Source: UBA11612 sp963662375 (GTDB lineage Bacteria > Pseudomonadota > Alphaproteobacteria > Rhodospirillales > Rhodospirillaceae). Taken from it: DNA of 64,000 nt. The position numbers and the translations under genes were made by a program. Of the stretch, positions 1-8,995 are shown piece after piece. The first letter of the stretch is position 1, and each line of letters opens with the position of its first letter. The stretch spans positions 310,001 to 374,000 of the forward strand of contig CAXXRP010000005.1 in assembly GCA_963662375.2 (NCBI GenBank). Direction: 5' to 3'. Below the pieces are notes generated by a model, which did no database searches, had not been told where the DNA came from, and saw nothing but the letters and a program-made list of their open reading frames with translations.

Positions 1-14
1 TTCTAGGTTACGTT

Positions 15-404
15 GTGACGCGAGGAGTGGAAACGGCAGCGGCGGTAATCCTGCTGATTACTGGGTTATCTCAGATCTATGCCAGCGGCCTATGGATGAC
101 CTACTACCGCCGCGTTACTGAGGCGGGGGCACAAGGCGTGCGCTTACATGGGTTCCTGACCCTGGCGATAGGAACGATTGTTTTGCGCCTTCATTGGGTG
201 TGGAGCGGCGCCGCGGTTGTGTTGTCGCTTCTCGCCGTGTTTATGCTGGCCGAAGGGGTGCTATGTATCACCGTGCCCAAACTCGGGGTACACAGCTTGC
301 AGGTTCTGGACGAGGAAACCAAAGCGCGCACGTTATTTTTTACCGGGGTGTTCGTGATCATCGTGGCTGGAGTTCTAACGGCGAGTCTTTTCTTCACGGT
401 ATAA
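15..404 (+). CDS. Hypothetical four-helix membrane protein, possibly 5'-truncated
   Basis: I do not recognise the family. The 129-residue product is almost wholly hydrophobic, with about four predicted membrane spans (near residues 8-28, 43-60, 64-88 and 106-127) and a short charged stretch (DEETKAR) before the last span. The reading frame is open to the left window edge, so the GTG at base 15 may be internal to a longer gene. It lies 70 bases upstream of def on the same strand, but nothing shows that the two are co-regulated. Confidence 0.5.
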   Translation: MTRGVETAAAVILLITGLSQIYASGLWMTYYRRVTEAGAQGVRLHGFLTLAIGTIVLRLHWVWSGAAVVLSLLAVFMLAEGVLCITVPKLGVHSLQVLDEETKARTLFFTGVFVIIVAGVLTASLFFTV

Positions 405-474
405 AGAGGCACTTGCCCGTTGACGCTCCGTTCCCGGGGCCTTATGTCACCTAAAACCCAAGGAATTCAATCCC

Positions 475-1035
475 ATGGCTCTGCTGGACATTATCGTCGC
501 GCCGGACCCGCGCTTGAAGAAAAAGGCGTCGCCGGTGGAGTCCGTGGACAAGGCCACCGCTAAATTCATAGCCGACATGTTGGACACGATGTACGAGGCC
601 CCTGGTGTCGGCCTGGCGGCGCCGCAGGTGGGTGTTCTCAAGCGCATCATCGTTGTGGACCCCGTATCGGAAGACGAGAAGCGGCAGCCCCTCAAAATGG
701 CCAATCCGAAAATCCTCTGGTCTTCGGAGGAAACCAAAGAACACGAGGAAGGTTGTCTTTCATTGCCCGAGGAATACGATTTGGTCCAGCGCCCCGACCG
801 TATCAAGGTAGGATACCTTGATGAGAAGAATCAGCAGCAGGAGTTGGAAGTGGATGGCATTCTTGCTGTGGTTATCCAGCACGAAATGGATCACTTAGAC
901 GGCGTTTTGTTTGTCGACCACATTTCTTCGCTGAAACGCAATATCATCCTGCGCCGTCTCACCAAGATCAAAAAATTGAATAAAGGCAAGCGAACGATAA
1001 AATCATCAAGACGCCGCGCTCTTGAGGCTGTGTAG
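475..1035 (+). CDS. def: Peptide deformylase
   Basis: Removes the N-formyl group from the initiator methionine of new proteins in the cytoplasm. All three family motifs are present: GVGLAAPQ at residues 44-51, EGCLS at 92-96 with metal ligand Cys94, and HEMDH at 136-140 supplying two His ligands and the catalytic Glu137. The length (186 aa) is normal, with a lysine/arginine-rich tail after residue 155. The ATG at 475 follows an AAGGAA ribosome site. fmt begins 20 bases downstream, the usual def-fmt pair of opposed activities. Confidence 0.97.
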   Translation: MALLDIIVAPDPRLKKKASPVESVDKATAKFIADMLDTMYEAPGVGLAAPQVGVLKRIIVVDPVSEDEKRQPLKMANPKILWSSEETKEHEEGCLSLPEEYDLVQRPDRIKVGYLDEKNQQQELEVDGILAVVIQHEMDHLDGVLFVDHISSLKRNIILRRLTKIKKLNKGKRTIKSSRRRALEAV

Positions 1036-1055
1036 AACGGATCCGTTGTAACGCC

Positions 1056-1967
1056 ATGCGTATAATTTTCATGGGAACGCCGGATTTCGCCGTGGCGGCC
1101 TTGGCGCGGTTGCATGCCGTACACGATATCGTTGCAGTATATACCCGGCCGCCTCGTCCCGCCGGCCGTGGACAAAAAGCCCGGCCCAGCCCGGTCCAGG
1201 TCTTTGCCGAAAAGCACGGACTCGAGGTCCGTGCCCCAAAATCATTTAAAGCACCAGATGCGCAAGCAGAGTTTGCTCCCTGGGGTGCTGATGTTGGTGT
1301 GGTCGCGGCCTATGGGCTGACACTATCGCAGCCTATTCTCGACGCGCCGCGGTTCGGTTGTGTCAACGTCCACGCGTCGCTGCTCCCTCGTTGGCGCGGG
1401 GCGGCCCCTATTCAGCGGGCGATTATCGCCGGCGATGACATAACAGGCGTGACAATCATACAGATGGATGCGGGCCTTGACACCGGAGCCATGTTGCTAA
1501 AGCGCGAGGTGTCTATTGACGCGACGACGACAGCTGGCGGCCTTCACGACATTCTCGCCGACGTTGGCAGCGGCTTGGTTTTGGACGCGCTCGCGGGGCT
1601 TGAAGACGGTAGCTTGAACGCGACGCCTCAGCCTGCGGAGGGAGTGACTCACGCTGCGAAAATCGAGAAGACGGAAACCCATATCGATTTTGGCCACCCC
1701 GCTCCGGAGGTGCTCCGCCAAATTCATGGCCTTTCACCGCGCCCTGGCGCATGGTTTGCCTACAAGGACGAACGCGTCAAGGTGTTGAAGGCCGAGGGAC
1801 ATGATACGCACGGCCCCGCAGGCACGATTGTTGACGATCACTTGACGATTGCGTGTGCGCGGGGGTCCATTCGAGCCCTCTCAGTTCAACGCGCCGGCAA
1901 GGCGCCTGCGGAGGCTACAGCCTTTCTGCGCGGCTATGCGCTGCCCAAAGGAACGCGCGTTGCTTAA
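1056..1967 (+). CDS. fmt: Methionyl-tRNA formyltransferase
   Basis: Transfers a formyl group from 10-formyltetrahydrofolate to Met-tRNA(fMet) for translation initiation. The N-terminal Rossmann domain starts with MGTPDFA (residues 6-12). The formyl-folate site NVHASLLPRWRGAAPI spans 104-119, and the catalytic Asn104, His106 and Asp142 correspond to N106/H108/D144 of the E. coli enzyme. A C-terminal OB-like tRNA-binding domain follows from about residue 205. At 303 aa it is of normal length. It sits between def and an acetyltransferase in a rightward run. Confidence 0.97.
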   Translation: MRIIFMGTPDFAVAALARLHAVHDIVAVYTRPPRPAGRGQKARPSPVQVFAEKHGLEVRAPKSFKAPDAQAEFAPWGADVGVVAAYGLTLSQPILDAPRFGCVNVHASLLPRWRGAAPIQRAIIAGDDITGVTIIQMDAGLDTGAMLLKREVSIDATTTAGGLHDILADVGSGLVLDALAGLEDGSLNATPQPAEGVTHAAKIEKTETHIDFGHPAPEVLRQIHGLSPRPGAWFAYKDERVKVLKAEGHDTHGPAGTIVDDHLTIACARGSIRALSVQRAGKAPAEATAFLRGYALPKGTRVA

Positions 1968-2021
1968 ACTTAAGAGTTGGCGGGTGCAATGTTGATCGGC
2001 CGGCGGGAAAAGGACACGGCC

Positions 2022-2612
2022 ATGTTCAGGCGAGGGCGGAAAATTATCGCGTGTGATGACGTCGTCTATTTGTATGCACCTGGCAAGGAGGCCGCCGCCG
2101 GTTTTTTAACGCTGACTACTACCAGCGAAAGTTTCCACCATCCCTGGGTCGATCCAGCCACGGACACGCGCCGCTTTCGCGCATATTTAGATCGGATAGA
2201 CCGTGGGAATGCGTTCGGATTCCTTGTCGCACGCCGAGAGGACGACGCGTTGGTGGGTGTGATTAATATTAACGACGTCGTTCTGGGTGGGTTTCGGTCC
2301 GGGCACCTCGGATATTATGGAAACGCGCTATATAGTAGGCGTGGATACATGAGTGCGGGTCTCGCCTTGGTGTTGGATCATGCGTTTACGGTTATCGGCC
2401 TTCACAGGGCCGAAGCCAACGTCCAACCGGAGAACGAGGCGTCGTTGGCTTTGATCAAGCGATTGGGATTTCGCGAGGAGGGGTTTTCGCTCGCATATCT
2501 TAAGATTGGCGGTGAATGGCGAGATCACGAACGCTGGGCAATTTTAGCGGATGAGTGGTTTGCCGCCCACGGTGGCGCGACCCCCGGTGCTCAAATTAGC
2601 GAAATCGTTTGA
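2022..2612 (+). CDS. GNAT-family N-acetyltransferase (RimJ/RimL type)
   Basis: Probable acetyl-CoA-dependent N-acetyltransferase of the RimJ/RimL class, which modifies protein N-termini or small amines; the substrate is unknown. The frame shows the class signature: GVININDV in the beta-strand before the acetyl-CoA site, LGYYGNALYSRRGYMSAGLALVLDHAF in the binding region, and HRAEANVQPENEASLALIKRLGF near the C-terminus. I chose the ATG at 2022 because AAAGGA stands 8 bases upstream. TTG 1977 and ATG 1989 in the same frame lack a good site. It is encoded between fmt and truA, 15 bases before truA. Confidence 0.85.
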   Translation: MFRRGRKIIACDDVVYLYAPGKEAAAGFLTLTTTSESFHHPWVDPATDTRRFRAYLDRIDRGNAFGFLVARREDDALVGVININDVVLGGFRSGHLGYYGNALYSRRGYMSAGLALVLDHAFTVIGLHRAEANVQPENEASLALIKRLGFREEGFSLAYLKIGGEWRDHERWAILADEWFAAHGGATPGAQISEIV

Positions 2613-2627
2613 GCAACACTCGCACCC

Positions 2628-3374
2628 ATGCCCCGGTTTAAGCTCACCATCGAATACGACGGCGCCGGCTTCGTCGGTTGGCAACGACAGGAAAATGGCC
2701 TGTCGGTCCAAGCGGCGGTCGAAGATGCGGTCAAGGGTTATTGCCAGGTGGACACATTGGTGCAGGGCGCGGGTCGCACGGACTCCGGCGTTCATGCATT
2801 GGGTCAGGTAGCGCATGTGGACTTGCCGCGGGATGACCCCCCCCATGTGGTCGTGAAGGCTCTGAACGCGCATCTGTGCCCTCATCCTATTGCGATCGTG
2901 AAGGCAGAGCTGGTGGGGGGTGATTTTCACGCCCGCTTTTCCGCAATCGAGCGCGCGTACGAATATCGCATTCTGAACCGTCGCGCGCGTCCAGCGCTGG
3001 AAGAAAATCGCGCATGGTGGGTTGTTGCCCAGCTTGACGCGGACACCATGCACTACGCAGCGCAATGCCTGGTCGGTCGCCACGATTTTTCCACGTTTCG
3101 CGCTGTCGTATGCCAGGCCAAATCGCCTGTGAAGACTCTCGACGATCTGTCCGTAGCTCGCCGTGGTGACTTGATCACGGTGACGGTGAGGGCGCGTTCG
3201 TTTCTCCACCATCAGGTGCGCAATATTGTTGGCACCTTAAAGCAGGTCGGCGACGGTAAATGGAGCGAAGGCGATCTCAAGAAAGCCCTGGAGGCGCGCA
3301 ACCGTGCCGCCGGCGGGCCGACAGCGCCACCCGAAGGCCTTTACCTCACCTATGTTCGTTATCCGGGCGGATAG
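2628..3374 (+). CDS. truA: tRNA pseudouridine(38-40) synthase
   Basis: Converts uridines 38-40 of the tRNA anticodon stem to pseudouridine. The catalytic motif GRTDSGVHA spans residues 49-57 with nucleophile Asp52. The product opens with the family's KLTIEYDGAGFVGWQRQ-type strand and ends with RSFLHHQVRNIVGTL and a GLYLTYVRYP-type tail. The length (248 aa) is typical. It is the last gene of the rightward def-fmt-GNAT-truA run, and its last 16 bases overlap a small leftward gene. Confidence 0.96.
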   Translation: MPRFKLTIEYDGAGFVGWQRQENGLSVQAAVEDAVKGYCQVDTLVQGAGRTDSGVHALGQVAHVDLPRDDPPHVVVKALNAHLCPHPIAIVKAELVGGDFHARFSAIERAYEYRILNRRARPALEENRAWWVVAQLDADTMHYAAQCLVGRHDFSTFRAVVCQAKSPVKTLDDLSVARRGDLITVTVRARSFLHHQVRNIVGTLKQVGDGKWSEGDLKKALEARNRAAGGPTAPPEGLYLTYVRYPGG

Positions 3375-3589
3375 TAATCAGCCTCTGGTGTCTTAATCCG
3401 GGCAATCAGCAAAGTCGTGGTCAAGTTCAGAACAAAATCTAGAACGACAAGGCCCATGGCCGTGCTGGTGTTGATCTTAAGTCCCACGCCGGCAATGAAG
3501 GTGCCGTAGACAATCAACGCTACGTGGCCGATGGGATTGAGAGACGCCACACCTTCTGCGGCGAAGAATCCGAAGTCGGACGACAGCAA
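3359..3589 (-). CDS. Small two-span membrane protein downstream of dapE
   Basis: Family not recognised. The 76-aa product has two hydrophobic stretches (about residues 18-38 and 42-64) and a short proline/tyrosine tail. The start is TTG at 3589. An in-frame stop lies five codons upstream, and GGAGG stands 6-7 bases before the TTG, which supports real translation and fixes the start. It begins 28 bases after the dapE stop on the same strand, so it is probably cotranscribed with dapE. Its 3' end runs 16 bases into truA from the opposite side. Confidence 0.55.
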   Translation of the reverse strand: MLSSDFGFFAAEGVASLNPIGHVALIVYGTFIAGVGLKINTSTAMGLVVLDFVLNLTTTLLIARIKTPEADYYPPG

Positions 3590-3617
3590 TAGGGCCTCCG
3601 TCCATCATTCATGATCG

Positions 3618-4799
3618 TCAGGCACTCGCGGCTGCGGCAAAATATTTTTCTAGAACCTTGAAATATATCTTTGCCAGATTGTCTATGTCGGTGATCGCGC
3701 AGTTTTCATCAGATTTGTGCATTGACAGCCCAACCATACCAAATTCGCATACCGGGCAGATGTCTTTGATAAACCGGGCGTCGGATGTGCCTCCGATGGT
3801 CGACAATTCTGGTGTCATATTTAAAACGCCTCTGACCGCGTCTGACACCATACTGCTGAGCGGGCCTGGCGGTGTCAGGAATGCCTCTCCCGATACGTGC
3901 GCATTCAGCTTGTAGTCACCCCCGTCTGCCGCTTCGGCCAGTGTCGTCTGCAGCCGATCAGTAAGAGCCGCGCCGGTATGTTTGTCGTTGAAGCGGATAT
4001 TAAACGTCGCCTGGGCAACGCCTGGAATTACGTTGGAGGAGTCGTTGCCCACATCGATCGTGGTAATCGCGATAGCCGATGCGGGGAAATGTTCCGATCC
4101 TTGGTCCAGAGGGTCCGTGGTGATCGCGCGCAGCATCTTAAGTAACCGAGGAATAGGGTTGTCGGCTAAGTGGGGGTAGGCCACATGCCCCGGTGTGCCG
4201 AAGACCGTCAGTTTGGCTGTCAAACTACCGCGCCGACCGATCTTGATCATCTCGCCGAGTGTGGTGGGGTTCGTGGGCTCGCCGACAACACAAGCGTCGA
4301 GCTGTTCGCCGCGCGCTGCAAGCCAATCAAGCATCTTTCTGGTGCCGTTGATTGCGTCGCCTTCCTCGTCGCCGGTGATCAGCAGGCTAATAGATCCGAG
4401 TTGTTCTCCGCGTTGCTCAAGAAACTGAGCAACTGCGGCGACAAATGCGGCAATTGCACTTTTCATGTCGGCCGCACCGCGGCCGAACAGCCGCCCGTCC
4501 AATACCACCGCTGAGAATGGATCCACCGTCCAGCCATCGCCCACCGGAACCACATCAGTGTGTCCCGCGAAACAAAAATTGGGGCTTTGGGTGCCTAGAC
4601 GCGCGTAAAGATTGTCCACCGACACTGACCCGTCACCGTCAAATAGCATGCGATGGCATGCGAATCCGAGCGGCTCTAGCGCGCCCTGCAGCACGTCCAA
4701 AGCGCCAGCATTCTTAGGTGTGACACTGGGACATCGAATCAGCGCGCGGGCCAACTCAAGCCCATTCTTTAGACGTGAAATGTCAGCCTTGGTGTTCAA
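3618..4799 (-). CDS. dapE: Succinyl-diaminopimelate desuccinylase
   Basis: Zinc M20-family hydrolase that cleaves N-succinyl-LL-diaminopimelate in lysine and peptidoglycan-precursor synthesis. Counting from a TTG start at 4799, the metal motif FAGHTDVVP gives His80 and Asp82, GRGAADMKS gives Asp111, and the catalytic/metal pair is Glu145-Glu146 in GDEEGDA. The 393-aa length fits the family. The frame is open for 24 more codons upstream, but TTG 4799 overlaps the dapD stop (ATTGA), typical of translational coupling, and gives the expected N-terminus. dapD is immediately upstream in the same pathway. Confidence 0.94.
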   Translation of the reverse strand: MNTKADISRLKNGLELARALIRCPSVTPKNAGALDVLQGALEPLGFACHRMLFDGDGSVSVDNLYARLGTQSPNFCFAGHTDVVPVGDGWTVDPFSAVVLDGRLFGRGAADMKSAIAAFVAAVAQFLEQRGEQLGSISLLITGDEEGDAINGTRKMLDWLAARGEQLDACVVGEPTNPTTLGEMIKIGRRGSLTAKLTVFGTPGHVAYPHLADNPIPRLLKMLRAITTDPLDQGSEHFPASAIAITTIDVGNDSSNVIPGVAQATFNIRFNDKHTGAALTDRLQTTLAEAADGGDYKLNAHVSGEAFLTPPGPLSSMVSDAVRGVLNMTPELSTIGGTSDARFIKDICPVCEFGMVGLSMHKSDENCAITDIDNLAKIYFKVLEKYFAAAASA

Positions 4800-5638
4800 T
4801 CCCGCAACAGTTCGTTGATGGAAACCTTGGAACGCGTTTTCGCGTCCACCCGCTTTACGATGACGGCACAATAAAGGCTTGGTCCTGGCGTGCCGTCGGG
4901 AAGGGGCTTTCCGGGCAAAGTGCCCGGCACCACCACACTGTGAGTAGGTACGCGGCCCATGTAAATCTCACCTGTCGACCGGTCAACGACTTTTGTCGAC
5001 GCGCCGATGAACACGCCCATAGATAGCACCGCGCCCTCTTCAACAACGACCCCTTCAGCCACCTCGGACCGGGCACCGATAAAGCAGTTGTCCTCTATGA
5101 TGACCGGCCCCGCTTGCAGTGGTTCTAGCACACCGCCGATTCCTGCGCCGCCAGAGATGTGAACGTTCTTACCGATCTGAGCGCAGCTCCCCACGGTGGC
5201 CCAGGTATCGATCATAGCGCCTGAATCAATATAGGCGCCGACATTCACAAAGCTCGGCATCAGTACCACACCTGCAGCGATATGCGCCGAGCGACGGACA
5301 ACGCTCCCCGGTACCGCTCGAAAGCCGGCTTGCTTAAATTGGTCGGCTGTCCAACCATGGAACTTGGATGGAACCTTGTCCCACCATGGTGCTCCGTCGG
5401 GGCCGCCGGCGATCGCGTTCATGTCATTCAGGCGGAAGGAAAGCAGCACCGCCTTTTTTACCCATTCATTGACTCGCCACGCCCCGTCATGTTTCTCCGC
5501 AACGCGTAATGTGCCGCCGTCCAACATGTCCAGCACCGCGGAAACCGTGTTATGAACGGGTCCCGCTGCCGCAGGGCTAAGGCTATCCCGCGCCTCCCAC
5601 GCGTCTTCCACACGCTTCTTTAAGTTATTGATATCCAT
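4796..5638 (-). CDS. dapD: 2,3,4,5-tetrahydropyridine-2,6-dicarboxylate N-succinyltransferase
   Basis: Uses succinyl-CoA to open and succinylate tetrahydrodipicolinate, the step before the DapC/DapE reactions of lysine synthesis. The 280-aa protein has the helical N-terminal domain (MDINNLKKRVEDAWEARD) and a left-handed beta-helix from about residue 105 built of hexapeptide repeats (for example VGSCAQIGKNVHISGGAGIGGVL and CFIGARSEVAEGVVVEEGAVLSMGVFIG). It is directly coupled to dapE. The roughly 240 bases upstream contain no gene I can support. Confidence 0.96.
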   Translation of the reverse strand: MDINNLKKRVEDAWEARDSLSPAAAGPVHNTVSAVLDMLDGGTLRVAEKHDGAWRVNEWVKKAVLLSFRLNDMNAIAGGPDGAPWWDKVPSKFHGWTADQFKQAGFRAVPGSVVRRSAHIAAGVVLMPSFVNVGAYIDSGAMIDTWATVGSCAQIGKNVHISGGAGIGGVLEPLQAGPVIIEDNCFIGARSEVAEGVVVEEGAVLSMGVFIGASTKVVDRSTGEIYMGRVPTHSVVVPGTLPGKPLPDGTPGPSLYCAVIVKRVDAKTRSKVSINELLRD

Positions 5639-5880
5639 TTATTATATGTGTTCCTCTAATACGCGCGGCACGCCGTGAGCCCGAACATAGTCGCTGGCGG
5701 AGGTGAGTCAACGCTGCGCCTCTAGCGTAGATGTGAACAGGCTCATTTGCCATTACCGCTTTAATTTCTTGAGGCCAACGCATCATGCAACGGCTCCAAA
5801 AGCCATTGCTTTGCATTCTACTCGAAACCTCGTATATTTAGTTACTTAGCCGTTTCAGAAGGGCACGGCTATCACGTTAG

Positions 5881-6643
5881 GCAGCGAATATCGCGGCGTA
5901 TAACGTCGGTGAAGAAGTGTCCCAGGCCATCGTAGGCACTGGAAACGTGGATGCAATCACGGCGCTTCTCAAGAACCAAAGCACACAGATCCGCGAGGAG
6001 ACACTGGACGCAATTATTGACGCAACTCCAGTTCATGAGAGCTCGCACGAACCTCTGGCTCATCGCAGCAACTTGAATGCCAAGGCGGCGCTGCGAATTG
6101 CTGAACTCGTTGCCGAATCACTTGTTCAAGCCTTGTCAAAACGCGCGGATCCAGACGAAGAAACGACGGCGTCCCTTGGCACAATCGTGCTAGAGAGACT
6201 GCGCCGCCGGGATGAGAAAGGGGGGCTTGCCCAGGAAGACCCCGACGCCATACTTGGCCCGCGCGCCTTGGCTATCGCTCACTGGTAAACGGAGAGCTTG
6301 ATGCGAGCGGAGAAACTGACGACTGAAAATATTTTCGCATGGCGACCAACGAAGTCATGCCCCTGGTGATCGCCGCAATAGCGTGCCTCGCTGAAGTACC
6401 TATAGGGGCCGTCGTCGAAGTGATTCGGGCCGGCATTGCGAAGGGCATGCTTGCCGTCTCCTGGTCTGCAGGCTTTTCTGCGGAGGAGCCGTTTAGCTGC
6501 AATTGAAGGTCGCGCGTGTAACGCCAGATGCTGTCATACAACCCTAGGCCAGCGGTGAATTTGATGCTACCGAAGAAGAATTGGAATGGTAAATCGACAT
6601 GTATACCGACCTTGCCAAGGGGCAGACGCCTAACCCCGCATAA
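5881..6643 (+). pseudogene. Decayed DUF2336 protein gene
   Basis: Remnant of the C-terminal two thirds of a DUF2336 protein, an alphaproteobacterial helical-repeat family of unknown function. A first open piece (from about 5881, GTG at 5917, to the stop at 6288) carries VSQAIVGTGNVDAITALL and QIREETLDAIIDATP. The homology then continues in another frame (AEVPIGAVVEVIRAG, KGMLAVSWSAGFSAEE), shifts again near 6490 (LQLKVARVTPDAVI) and ends with EELEW, stop, IDMYTDLAKGQ. At least two frameshifts and three internal stops are visible, and the N-terminal part is missing behind a stop at 5878. Its 3' end collides with the HAD gene on the other strand. Confidence 0.8.
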
Positions 6644-7334
6644 CCGATGGGGCGGCATAACTCAGCCAATCTGTCAGATCTGTAATCACGAAATGACAAT
6701 GACTGAGATCTTCAGTCGCCGCTGGCTCGTTATTGGTATGGCGGACAAAGACGGTAGCCATCCCCAGATCGGCCGCGGGCTTTAGGTTCTTGTGTGAGTC
6801 TTCGAACATCACGGCGCGCTGCGGTGTCACGGAATGGTGGGCGATAAAGTCAGTGTATGACTCCGGATCAGGCTTCGGTACGTAATCACCAGCGCGGATA
6901 TCGAAAATCCCGGCGAAATGACGGGCTATCCCTAGTTGATCGAGAACCGCCGTTGCATGATGCGCCGAACCGTTCGTATAAACAAATTTTCGGCCTGGCA
7001 ATTCCTTCAGGGCCTTGTCGAGTGTCGGGTCGGGCCGTAGAACCGAGTGGTCGATATCGTGCACGTAGCTCAAGAAAATATCCGGATCGATGTCGTGATT
7101 GATCATGAGCCCGCGCAGAGTCGTCCCAAATTCATGGTAGTACTGCTTTTGAAGTTTGAAAGCGTCGCTCGGCTCTAGGTCGAAAGCGTGGGCTATAAAA
7201 GTTTTCATCTTTCTGTCGATTTGACTGAATAAATCACTGCTGGCTGGGTAAAGCGTATTGTCGAGATCGAATATCCAGGAGTCTATACCGGCCATCCCTT
7301 CCGGCCGCCCTCCGTGTCTAGCGCTATGTGTCAT
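6630..7334 (-). CDS. HAD-superfamily hydrolase, pyrimidine 5'-nucleotidase-like
   Basis: Probable phosphatase of the HAD subfamily I group containing yeast Sdt1-type pyrimidine 5'-nucleotidases; the substrate is not proven. Motif I FDLDNTLYP has Asp23 and Asp25, motif II is VYTNGS near residue 120, the motif III lysine lies in VPKPDPESY, and motif IV is MFEDSHKNL. The ATG at 7334 overlaps the argB stop (ATGA), so translation is coupled, although Met14 is where homology normally begins. An HAD phosphatase beside argB is common in this chromosomal block. Confidence 0.88.
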   Translation of the reverse strand: MTHSARHGGRPEGMAGIDSWIFDLDNTLYPASSDLFSQIDRKMKTFIAHAFDLEPSDAFKLQKQYYHEFGTTLRGLMINHDIDPDIFLSYVHDIDHSVLRPDPTLDKALKELPGRKFVYTNGSAHHATAVLDQLGIARHFAGIFDIRAGDYVPKPDPESYTDFIAHHSVTPQRAVMFEDSHKNLKPAADLGMATVFVRHTNNEPAATEDLSHCHFVITDLTDWLSYAAPSVMRG

Positions 7335-8239
7335 CGCGCGCGGATGAGGCTGCCGGCGCCCGAGGGCGTGAACAATTCCAGTAGAACGGCGTGGAGCACC
7401 CGCCCGTCGACGATAACAGCGGCCTCCACGCCGGCCTCAACTGCTTCAAGGCACGTCTCAACCTTGGGGATCATGCCGCCGGTTATGGTTTCCGACTGAA
7501 TAAGCGTGCGAGCCCGGTTGACGGTCATTTCCTTAATCAGCCGACCGGTATCGTCTACCACGCCACCCACGTCAGTCAGCATCAACAGTCGCGCGGCACC
7601 CGCCGCGCCGGCCACCGCGCCTGCAACAGTGTCAGCGTTGATGTTGTAGGTCTCGCCATTCGGGCCCACGCCAATGGGGGCGATGACCGGGATAATGTCC
7701 GACTGCTCAAAGGTATCGAGGATATGAGGGTTGATCTCCGACGGTTCACCGACAAAGCCCAGGTCGGGGATTTTCTCGATGTTTGAGCCGGGGGCCTTCT
7801 TTGAACGGCGCAGTTGCCGCGCGCGGATTAGATTACCATCTTTCCCGGACATGCCAACGGCAAACCCGCCAGCCTTATTGATGGCGGTGACAATTTGTTT
7901 ATTGATAGAACCGCTCAACACCATTTCTACAATCTCGACGGTTGCCGCGTCGGTCACGCGCAAGCCGTCAATGAACGAACTTTGTATATTCAAGCGTTCC
8001 AACATCGCCTCGATTTGGGGGCCGCCGCCGTGAACAATTATTGGATTAATTCCCACTTGCTTCAGAAGAACGATATCCCTCGCGAAACTATCGGCCATCT
8101 TTACCTCGCCCATGGCGTGGCCGCCGTACTTGATCACAATGGTTTCTCCCGAGTGCTCGCGCATATAGGGCAAGGCATCGGCTAAGATACCGGCCTTCAC
8201 CAGCCAAGCGGCTTGGTCTGTATCGGGTTTCTCTGACAT
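7331..8239 (-). CDS. argB: Acetylglutamate kinase
   Basis: Phosphorylates N-acetyl-L-glutamate in arginine synthesis. Amino-acid-kinase fold: glycine-rich KYGGHAM at residues 37-43, IIVHGGGPQI for substrate binding, SGKDGNLIRARQL, and the nucleotide-site segment LMLTDVGGVVDD. The length of 302 aa fits the family. It lies between engB upstream (79 bases) and the HAD phosphatase downstream (4-base overlap). Confidence 0.96.
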   Translation of the reverse strand: MSEKPDTDQAAWLVKAGILADALPYMREHSGETIVIKYGGHAMGEVKMADSFARDIVLLKQVGINPIIVHGGGPQIEAMLERLNIQSSFIDGLRVTDAATVEIVEMVLSGSINKQIVTAINKAGGFAVGMSGKDGNLIRARQLRRSKKAPGSNIEKIPDLGFVGEPSEINPHILDTFEQSDIIPVIAPIGVGPNGETYNINADTVAGAVAGAAGAARLLMLTDVGGVVDDTGRLIKEMTVNRARTLIQSETITGGMIPKVETCLEAVEAGVEAAVIVDGRVLHAVLLELFTPSGAGSLIRAR

Positions 8240-8317
8240 GGATAAATTCGCTTCAGGCTAAGGTTTAGGGGCGGTGGCCAGTGTAGTACGGTAGGTCGCC
8301 ATCGACGAGAGTAACAC

Positions 8318-8974
8318 CTACTCAGGCAAAGCTAGTTCTGACAGGGCAGCACGCGTCTCAGAAATCCCCCATCCTTCTGTGGCGCTGGTGACGAGAATGT
8401 CCGGGTGTGCGGCCACATGCCCGGTTATTTCGGCGGCGATGGCCCCGTGGCTCACCTCAAGCGCACCGGGTTTGACCTTGTCGGCCTTTGTCATCACGAT
8501 TTGATAGTTCACGGCAGCATTATCCATCAGTTTTATAATATCGCGGTCGTTGTCTTTTAATCCATGCCGGCTGTCGATCAAGACCATCACGCGGCGCAAA
8601 CTCGGACGACCGCTCAAATACAATCTGATGAGGCTTGTCCACGCGTCGACCTTGCCCTTGGGCGCATTAGCATAGCCATATCCAGGCAAATCCGCGACCG
8701 TTAGGCGTCCGCCTAAATCGAACAAGTTAATTTCCTGTGTCCGTCCTGGCGTGAAGGACGTCCGCGCCAGGCCCTTGCGGTTGGTCAGCGCATTAATGAG
8801 GCTGGATTTTCCGACGTTCGATCGTCCGGTAAATGTGACTTCCGGGAGATCGGTATCGGGCAATTGTTCCAAGGCAACCACGCCCAGCAGAAAGGTTGCC
8901 GGCCCTGCGAACAGGCGTCTACCGACCTCTATTTCTACCAGTTCAAAAGACGGGCTGGGGAAACTCTCGGCCAT
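8318..8974 (-). CDS. engB: Ribosome biogenesis GTPase YihA/YsxC (EngB)
   Basis: Small TrmE-Era-class GTPase needed for assembly of the large ribosomal subunit. G1 is GRSNVGKS (residues 50-57), G3 is DLPG (95-98, in the family-specific DLPGYGYA), G4 is TKAD (162-165), and G5 is near VTSATEGWG. It is 218 aa with the usual short N-terminal extension. It starts 21 bases after the yidC stop, continuing the rpmH-rnpA-yidD-yidC run. Confidence 0.95.
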   Translation of the reverse strand: MAESFPSPSFELVEIEVGRRLFAGPATFLLGVVALEQLPDTDLPEVTFTGRSNVGKSSLINALTNRKGLARTSFTPGRTQEINLFDLGGRLTVADLPGYGYANAPKGKVDAWTSLIRLYLSGRPSLRRVMVLIDSRHGLKDNDRDIIKLMDNAAVNYQIVMTKADKVKPGALEVSHGAIAAEITGHVAAHPDILVTSATEGWGISETRAALSELALPE

Positions 8975-8995
8975 TCATGAATACCCATCGGTCGC

